The notes beneath the pieces are model-generated. The model searched no databases and was not told the DNA's origin. It saw only the letters and a list, made by a program, of their open reading frames with translations. A stretch of DNA of 64,000 nucleotides. Source: Bacillus sp. FJAT-28004. GTDB taxonomy: Bacteria > Bacillota > Bacilli > Paenibacillales > Paenibacillaceae. The translations under genes were made by a program, and so were the position numbers. Positions 59,193 through 64,000 of this stretch are shown one piece after another (the first letter of the stretch is position 1; each line of letters starts with the position of its first letter). The DNA lies in contig NZ_LGHP01000001.1 in NCBI RefSeq assembly GCF_001280845.1, positions 2,690,765-2,754,764 of the forward strand. The letters are read 5' to 3'.

Positions 59193-59624
59193 TCAATGTA
59201 TATTAATAAATCTGTCGTATAATCCATATTCCATTTCCTTAATCTTAATTCCCATTTCGCCCACTTCTTCAATTCCCCGTATGTTAAATAAATGTTGTGA
59301 TGTTTGAGTCATTCCAATACATGAAAATCCCCAGTCTTCATTTTGAAGTGCGCTTCTAAGTTGATCTCTGGTCTTTAAATGAGGGTAATACGACATCATT
59401 ACATCATTCGATTTTCTGCTTTGTATTACTTCAGCCATTATTGTAAATTGATTATTTCTTAGAAAGTATTCAATCGTCTCTTCATCGTATGCCTCTAAAA
59501 AAATCAAAACAATTTGGGCATTTATTAGCTTTTCCAAAATATACAGAGGGTCATAATTTAAAAGCTTGAAATACGGTGGTTCCTTTATTACTTTCGGTAA
59601 TTGTTCCATTATTTTAGTCCTCAA
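59193..59624 (-). CDS. Hypothetical 143 aa protein, cassette gene
   Basis: Unrecognised mixed alpha/beta protein: MRTKIMEQLPKVIKEPPYFK, AQIVLIFLEAYDEETIEYFL, and DWGFSCIGMTQTSQHLF. Possibly related to immunity proteins. Ends about 30 bases from the site at 59072. Confidence 0.66.
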   Translation of the reverse strand: MRTKIMEQLPKVIKEPPYFKLLNYDPLYILEKLINAQIVLIFLEAYDEETIEYFLRNNQFTIMAEVIQSRKSNDVMMSYYPHLKTRDQLRSALQNEDWGFSCIGMTQTSQHLFNIRGIEEVGEMGIKIKEMEYGLYDRFINIH

Positions 59625-59660
59625 TTATCATGAATTTATAAAATTATCTACCAGATGAGA

Positions 59661-59828
59661 TCAATCAAGCCAATGTATCTTTTCTTTTGTTTCGCCAAGT
59701 TTGCGTTTCAATTCCTCGATTTCGGCGATTAGGATTTCTTCTTCTGCTATGCGTTTGGCGCGATTTTCCTGAACGATCTGCAGCACGGTCTTTTGATTTG
59801 GAAATGGTATCACATTACCATCGGTCAT
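59661..59828 (-). CDS. Small coiled-coil protein, cassette gene
   Basis: About 55 aa. Starts MTDGNVIPFPNQKTVLQIVQ; the start at 59828 follows GGGGGG. Residues about 28-50 (AEEEILIAEIEELKRKLGET) form a coiled coil. Often such proteins are phage- or cassette-borne, function unknown. The site half lies at 59904. Confidence 0.62.
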   Translation of the reverse strand: MTDGNVIPFPNQKTVLQIVQENRAKRIAEEEILIAEIEELKRKLGETKEKIHWLD

Positions 59829-59903
59829 GCGAAACCCCCCCTGTCGTTTCATAGTTTCGAGAAGGGACTGAGTGTCAGAAACGGATCGCGAGGAGCTGTT
59901 TTT

Positions 59904-59930
59904 TTGAACTATCGTTACCCGTTAGCTCAA
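59904..59930. repeat. Cassette-site repeat, right core only
   Basis: TTGAACTATC-GTTACCC-GTTAGCTCAA. The AGGAGCTG before it is a remnant of a class B/D hairpin. 59940-60068 holds a GC-rich non-coding stretch. Confidence 0.78.
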
Positions 59931-60068
59931 TAGTCTTATGTTTTAATTAGAGTCGCTGCTTATAGTTGTGAGGCTTGCCGAACACCTAACGCAGTGACGT
60001 CCCGACGGGCTTAGGGGGCTGGATGTGGTCACTCGCTTCTCAGAGTGACCCGGAGCGTCAATATGGTG

Positions 60069-60836
60069 TTAGCCGAAGGAAGTTCTGGAAGCAGCCATTG
60101 CATTTAAGGCGTTCTCAAAATAGCTATATACTTCATCTGCAATTCCCAGAAACTCTTCAACAAGTACATTACTATCCAAGTAACAAGCATACAGATAATC
60201 AACTAAAGCGGAGTCAATCTCACAATAGTTTAATATGGCATTCTTCATCTTAATAATGTCATCTTGCCATACACCTGTATCTTCTAAAACCAAAGAGTAT
60301 AATGCACGAATTAATCTCTTAGAGTAACCTTTAATATATCTAGTTTTCATTGTGTTATCACTAGCATTAGAAAGTAAACTATGTATACGATCTACTTCCT
60401 CCTTGGTCTCTGTATTTAAGTCTAAAATGAACTCTGGAGAAATAATTATCGGTGGTACTTTTTCACCAACGTCATGACCATATATGCAAACACAAATTAT
60501 CTTTACCCAAAAACCCCACTCATTTGGTTTACTTAATACATCGTCAATCGAGCAAATTATCGTATCAATCTTAGTTACTACTGGATATTCTTCCAAAAGC
60601 CTGTCTTTAATATTTGACAATCTTTCGTAATCAATATCTTTGGGATTTACACATACAATAGTAAAGTCTGCATCTGACTTAAAAGGTTTAGCAGTTCCTT
60701 TTGGAATCGAGCCACACATATAAATGCTATGAATCTTACCTTTAAATTCGGTAAGTATATTATCTATATACTTATCAACAAAATCCTTATATTCACTTTG
60801 TATTACAATTCTATTTATAACTTTTTCTAATATCAT
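60069..60836 (-). CDS. Nucleotidyltransferase (aminoglycoside adenylyltransferase-like), cassette gene
   Basis: 255 aa. IHSIYMCGSIPKGTAKPFKS followed by DADFTIVC carries the polymerase-beta-like motif GS...SDAD with metal-binding Asp residues. The C-terminal helical half (RYIKGYSKRLIRALYSLVLE) is typical of drug-modifying adenylyltransferases. Specificity is unknown. AGGAGG precedes the start. No right arm lies directly at its 3' end. Confidence 0.82.
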   Translation of the reverse strand: MILEKVINRIVIQSEYKDFVDKYIDNILTEFKGKIHSIYMCGSIPKGTAKPFKSDADFTIVCVNPKDIDYERLSNIKDRLLEEYPVVTKIDTIICSIDDVLSKPNEWGFWVKIICVCIYGHDVGEKVPPIIISPEFILDLNTETKEEVDRIHSLLSNASDNTMKTRYIKGYSKRLIRALYSLVLEDTGVWQDDIIKMKNAILNYCEIDSALVDYLYACYLDSNVLVEEFLGIADEVYSYFENALNAMAASRTSFG

Positions 60837-60926
60837 ATAGACTCCTCCTAAACTAAGAACTTCTTTCGGCTAACGTCTTTTTGCGAACTTCGTAAATTCG
60901 TAATGACTTAAGTTATTCGCGAAATC

Positions 60927-60957
60927 ATTCAACTATCCTACCCGTTAGCTCAATGAG
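60927..60957. repeat. Cassette-site repeat, left core only
   Basis: TTCAACTATC-CTACCC-GTTAGCTCAA then GAGC. Upstream leader (60868-60926) resembles 57608-57665. Confidence 0.78.
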
Positions 60958-61077
60958 CAAAAACAACAATGACGAATAACAGAGCCTTTCAAATAAAAAA
61001 AACCACATAAGAAATGTTACGCTGTTGAAGCCGCAACTGTTATTTGTGAAGGTTTCTGATAAATCCTTTTTTCAATC

Positions 61078-61188
61078 TCAAACTTCTACGGCTACCTTGT
61101 TCGTCGTCACATGGAAGTCAGCCATCAACGAATCAACGGTGTATTCCTTGCCAGCTACGTAGTCGTCAAATCTCTCTATGTGGTATTC
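61078..61188 (-). pseudogene. Possible 36-codon gene remnant
   Basis: EYHIERFDDYVAGKEYTVDS then LMADFHVTTNKVAVEV is a protein-like frame without start codon. Not assigned to a family. The surrounding 60958-61262 has no other gene. Confidence 0.3.
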
Positions 61189-61269
61189 TCAGAAAAATTT
61201 TACAACTCTGTGCCAGACTAAAAGAATGATATAATTTTATACTGAATGACATCATAGGGGGTACAGGAA

Positions 61270-61962
61270 GTGGAGAAACAACAAAAACAGAAAAAACCGT
61301 TCTATAAAAAATGGTGGGTTTGGGTGATTGCGATTATTATTATTGTATCTGCTGTCAACGGCAATGATGATAACAAAACGGACGCAGACAAAAAGGAAAG
61401 CAAGCCAGCTGTCACCGAACCAGTAAAGGATAAGCCAACAGGGGAAAAAGAAGAACCGAAAAAAGAGGAACCAAAAAAAGAAGATACGAAGGCAGAGGAT
61501 GATGTTCCTAGAGAATATAAGTCTGCTTTGAAAAAAGCTGAAACATATGCAAAAACTATGCACATGTCGAAACAAGGAGTTTTTGAACAATTAACTTCAG
61601 AATATGGTGAAAAGTTTTCCGCAGAATCTGCTAAGTATGCAATGGATAATCTTGAATTTGACTGGAAAGCAAACGCTTTGAATAAGGCTGAAACATATGC
61701 AAAAACTATGCACATGTCAAAACGAGGAGTTTTTGAACAATTAACTTCAGAACATGGTGAAAAGTTCAGTGACGATGAAGCTAAGTACGCAATTGATAAT
61801 ATGAAAGCCAATTTTAATGAAAATGCCTTGGAAAAAGCAAAAAATTATCAGGAATCAATGAATATGTCACCAGAAGCGATAAAGGAGCAACTGACTTCTG
61901 AATACGGTGAAAAATTTACACAAGAAGAAGCCGATTACGCTATTAAGAATTTAAATAAATAA
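61270..61962 (+). CDS. Membrane-anchored protein with three Ltp domains
   Basis: 230 aa. One N-terminal membrane helix (KKWWVWVIAIIIIVSAVNGN), a Lys/Glu/Pro-rich linker, and three tandem copies of the roughly 45-residue Ltp unit (PF07553): each has LKKAETYAKTMHMSKQGVFE / QLTSEYGEKFSAESAKYAMDNL. In phage TP-J34 this unit is part of a lipoprotein that blocks phage DNA entry. A GTG start with GGGGG upstream. It is a plus-strand gene without a cassette site on its 3' end and has its own terminator. Confidence 0.85.
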   Translation: MEKQQKQKKPFYKKWWVWVIAIIIIVSAVNGNDDNKTDADKKESKPAVTEPVKDKPTGEKEEPKKEEPKKEDTKAEDDVPREYKSALKKAETYAKTMHMSKQGVFEQLTSEYGEKFSAESAKYAMDNLEFDWKANALNKAETYAKTMHMSKRGVFEQLTSEHGEKFSDDEAKYAIDNMKANFNENALEKAKNYQESMNMSPEAIKEQLTSEYGEKFTQEEADYAIKNLNK

Positions 61963-62017
61963 AACGCAATAAAACGCCCTCATCCTATTCTTTGGTTGAG
62001 GGCGTTTTATTGCGTTT
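61962..62017 (+). terminator. Rho-independent terminator, 21 bp perfect stem
   Basis: AAACGCAATAAAACGCCCTC and its complement flank a 14-base loop; just downstream of the Ltp-domain gene. Confidence 0.88.
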
Positions 62018-62136
62018 GGGGGAATCGTCTTGGAAATTTGCTTAACGTTGATTGGCAACCTTCTTCTTCTGTATATACCGCTGCTTGTGCATTCTAAGCC
62101 CAACCCTTGCGGATTTCACATGCTTGCTGGAACACG

Positions 62137-62163
62137 TTGAACTAACGTTTCCCGTTAGCTTAA
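62137..62163. repeat. Cassette-site repeat, right core only
   Basis: TTGAACTAAC-GTTTCCC-GTTAGCTTAA. The region before it contains no hairpin remnant. Confidence 0.8.
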
Positions 62164-62169
62164 TCAAGA

Positions 62170-62436
62170 TTATTTCTTCTTTCTTAATATTCTCCCAGCA
62201 TAATAAACAATTATTCCAAGTAGCATTAATCCCAGGATTTCTAATGTTCTCCATACTGGGCTTAAAACATATCCAAATGCGACTTTTTGTTGAAGATAAT
62301 CATCTGATTCGTATGTCTCAACAATATCTGGAACATAATTCAGCGTGAGATACAATCCTTGAAGCATCTGAAAAGCATAAAAAACAAACACAAATATTAG
62401 TCCTAAAACGAGAGCTCTTATAAATGGTTTTTTCAT
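62170..62436 (-). CDS. Small two-helix membrane protein, cassette gene
   Basis: 88 aa. MKKPFIRALVLGLIFVFVFY and RTLEILGLMLLGIIVYYAGR are two membrane segments, separated by a polar loop. GGGGAGG precedes the start. No family recognised. Ends six bases from the half-site at 62137. Confidence 0.68.
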   Translation of the reverse strand: MKKPFIRALVLGLIFVFVFYAFQMLQGLYLTLNYVPDIVETYESDDYLQQKVAFGYVLSPVWRTLEILGLMLLGIIVYYAGRILRKKK

Positions 62437-62480
62437 TGTTACCTCCCCAATTTATAATATTATAACAGAGACATAACAAT

Positions 62481-62502
62481 TACGTATTACTCGTTAGCTT
62501 AA
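62481..62502. repeat. Cassette-site repeat, right arm fragment
   Basis: TACTC-GTTAGCTTAATGAA, only the last arm and part of the spacer. Confidence 0.65.
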
Positions 62503-62552
62503 TGAATTAGCGAATTTCTTGCCACCAAAAGAACCTTTTCGAACGAGATACA
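62503..62552 (-). pseudogene. 3' remnant of a lost cassette gene
   Basis: Matches 54188-54238. Reads GSFGGKKFANSLS with the stop codon inside the arm at 62481-62502. An imperfect hairpin (62587-62634) lies upstream. Confidence 0.45.
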
Positions 62553-62671
62553 CGTTTCCTTCCCACATTGGTTTTCAACTAAAATAACACAAATAATGCC
62601 ACCCCCTATTAAGAGAATTGGCGTTACTTGTGTTCTAAACACGATATGGCTGTACACCGTTCAAAGCAAGA

Positions 62672-62833
62672 TCAATTATTTTTTGTAAGTAATTCTACTA
62701 TTTGATCTAATTTCTGAGAAATAAGTTTATCTTGACGTTTTTTATACCCAATATAATTAACTACGCAAAACAGTGTATACATAAGCATAACAAATAAAAG
62801 TAAAATAATCAGGGACAACAAGCCCTCATCCAT
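62672..62833 (-). CDS. Tiny 53 aa membrane protein, cassette gene
   Basis: MDEGLLSLIILLLFVMLMYT has one hydrophobic segment, followed by a basic, helical tail (YKKRQDKLISQKLDQIVELL). AGGAGGG precedes the ATG. It is the third very small membrane protein of the array. No cassette site is immediately at its 3' end. Confidence 0.68.
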   Translation of the reverse strand: MDEGLLSLIILLLFVMLMYTLFCVVNYIGYKKRQDKLISQKLDQIVELLTKNN

Positions 62834-62982
62834 TTCTTTCCCTCCTAACTAAAACACTCACTAATTTCACTTGTTCTAGGTAATTCTGCAGAACGTTTTA
62901 ATAATATTAGATATCGACTTATCTTTAATGTGGTAATTATTGATGGATTCTGATTTTAGATTAAAATTAAAATCACCTTGTT

Positions 62983-63077
62983 TGCATTAAACTGCCCGTT
63001 AGCTTAATAAAGAATGGGAACAGCTGCAGCAGCAAACTGCCCCTTATTTGTTCAACTATCGTTCTCCGTTAGCTTAA
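62983..63077. repeat. Cassette-site repeat, complete (hairpin class B)
   Basis: Left core GCATTAAA-CTGCCC-GTTAGCTTAA, hairpin GGGAACAG/CTGCCCC, right core TTCAACTATC-GTTCTCC-GTTAGCTTAA. Nearly identical to 13106-13201. Confidence 0.92.
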
Positions 63078-63353
63078 TAGATTGTACAAGTACATGAACA
63101 ACACTTTAACCATCAAGATAATTAATACTGCAATCCACCCAAAAAAGAAAAGCCCAATACAAACGCTAAAAAATTGTTTACCGAAACTATGATTTGTAGA
63201 GGAAACTCTTAGAGTGATTAACAAACTTATGAATAGTAAAAAAAATAAGATCCAAAGAAAGCTATTTAATATAATAATTGTTGCACCATATACAAACGAA
63301 CCTGAAATTAAATATAGCAGAAGTTCTTTCTTACTCAATTTTTTCCTCTCCAC
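63069..63353 (-). CDS. Small three-helix membrane protein, cassette gene
   Basis: 94 aa. ELLLYLISGSFVYGATIIIL, LWILFFLLFISLLITLR and CIGLFFFGWIAVLIILMV are membrane segments. No family recognised. Ends L-L-S with its stop in the cassette-site arm. GTGGAGAGG precedes the start. Confidence 0.72.
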   Translation of the reverse strand: MERKKLSKKELLLYLISGSFVYGATIIILNSFLWILFFLLFISLLITLRVSSTNHSFGKQFFSVCIGLFFFGWIAVLIILMVKVLFMYLYNLLS

Positions 63354-63409
63354 TTCTTTTGCCTACTACTCTATATGTAAATAGAACCTTGAAACAACAA
63401 GTAAATACT

Positions 63410-63506
63410 TCCATTAAACTGCCAGTTAGCTTAATAAAATGAGCAGGCCACCACAGCGCCTGCTCATTCATTTGTTTTATTCAACTATCGTTATCCGTTA
63501 GCTTAG
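63410..63506. repeat. Cassette-site repeat, complete (hairpin class A)
   Basis: Left core CCATTAAA-CTGCCA-GTTAGCTTAA, hairpin ATGAGCAGG/GCCTGCTCAT, right core TTCAACTATC-GTTATCC-GTTAGCTTAG. Confidence 0.92.
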
Positions 63507-63584
63507 TCCAATAGGTATCATCCATGCGTATCGAGTGACTCCTGTATGAATTGGGAGATGCGGTTTGTTTAGTAGCCTAGGTTT

Positions 63585-63896
63585 TTATTTCTTTAATGCG
63601 TTGTATTCAGCCCGAGTTTTTTTTGTGATATATTCTGGACTACGCTCTAATAGAGGCTCAGCATCTTTAAGAGCGGAAACTGGAAGTTCCCCTTTATTTA
63701 CTAAAATAACAATATCAGACATTCGCTCGTACTCAGTCCTGGATATTTTCACAAAACCAGGGGCACTAGGATCAGAATATTGAGGGGCAACAGTAGTAGC
63801 AGGACTGGAGTGTTGAGTATAAATAGCCGCAGATACACCTACGACTAGAACTGTAGCAATCGCACAGGAAAACATTATTTTCTTTGCTTTGTTCAT
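63585..63896 (-). CDS. Hypothetical exported protein with signal anchor, cassette gene
   Basis: About 103 aa. MNKAKKIMFSCAIATVLVVG is a signal sequence; the mature part contains PGFVKISRTEYERMSDIVIL and a charged C-terminus (EYITKKTRAEYNALKK). Start at 63896 follows GGAAGGA eight bases upstream; the longer frame has none. It ends about 80 bases from the site at 63410. Confidence 0.68.
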   Translation of the reverse strand: MNKAKKIMFSCAIATVLVVGVSAAIYTQHSSPATTVAPQYSDPSAPGFVKISRTEYERMSDIVILVNKGELPVSALKDAEPLLERSPEYITKKTRAEYNALKK

Positions 63897-64000
63897 TCGG
63901 TTTTCCTTCCCTTCTAAATAAGAATTTAGAAACAAAACTATGAGAAGTTGCAATAAACTAGATCGTTTAATAATTATCCCATTATATGGATTCCAATATT

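Noticed and set aside
176..63506. The regularly recurring repeat might be a CRISPR array
   Set aside because: Units are 80-135 bp, contain hairpins of several classes, are spaced by whole genes (300-1500 bp) and there are no cas genes.

Overview
The window looks like the chromosome of a spore-forming, low-to-moderate GC Bacillota, most likely Paenibacillus. Supporting features are an exported protein with copper-amine-oxidase-like N-terminal domains, an S-layer (SLH) anchored 1804-residue protein, a YesM/YesN-type two-component system beside a sugar ABC transporter, a collagen-like exosporium-type protein, a manganese catalase of the spore-coat type and a DUF3231 protein. There is no rRNA, tRNA or CRISPR array that I can recognise.

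The dominant feature is a large integron-like gene-cassette array. It occupies about 1-13.9 kb, 19.0-19.7 kb, 28.3-34.8 kb and 52.3-64 kb. One small gene, almost always on the minus strand, alternates with one copy of a roughly 80-135 bp repeat. I count about 28 complete or nearly complete repeats and about 18 half copies. Each complete repeat has a left core (arm, 6-base spacer of the type CTGCCC, arm GTTAG), a variable hairpin, and a right core (arm ACTATC or ACTAAC, 7-base spacer of the type GTTNCCC, arm GTTAGCTTAA). The two outer arms can pair with each other and the two inner arms can pair with each other, leaving the spacers unpaired. This is the architecture of integron attC sites, but the motifs do not fit the strict attC consensus. 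The genes also run opposite to the polarity expected if the conserved GTTAG arm is the cut site. Many genes take their stop codon from that arm. I found no intact integrase; at most a small fragment resembling a tyrosine-recombinase core-binding domain lies at 33.9 kb.

Cassette cargo is typical of integron cargo: small unknown proteins, lipoproteins, tiny membrane proteins, Nudix and kinase enzymes, GNAT acetyltransferase, nucleotidyltransferases and a phosphotransferase related to drug-modifying enzymes, a YezG-like immunity protein, a DUF3885 protein, a leucine-rich-repeat-like protein and a subtilase fused to HEAT-like repeats. One cassette (209 aa protein) is present twice, at 27.6 and 32.5 kb.

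Other regions interrupt the array. At 13889-17288 lies a 3400 bp Tn3-family element with 38 bp inverted repeats and a 5 bp target duplication (TAAAC). It has lost most of its transposase and carries a WYL regulator divergent from an epoxide-hydrolase-like enzyme. At 17.4-28.2 kb are an amidase, regulators, the collagen-like gene, IS3 and methyltransferase remnants, and a spore-coat-type cluster. At 28.9-30.9 kb, resolvase and formylglycine-generating-enzyme-like genes are each split onto opposite strands, as if by nested inversions. At 35.6-49.9 kb is an ordinary carbohydrate locus: GH29 fucosidase, mutarotase, SLH/DUF4091 surface protein, sensor kinase and AraC-type regulator on the minus strand, facing a sugar ABC transporter on the plus strand. 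A deleted IS110 element lies at 50.8-51.6 kb.
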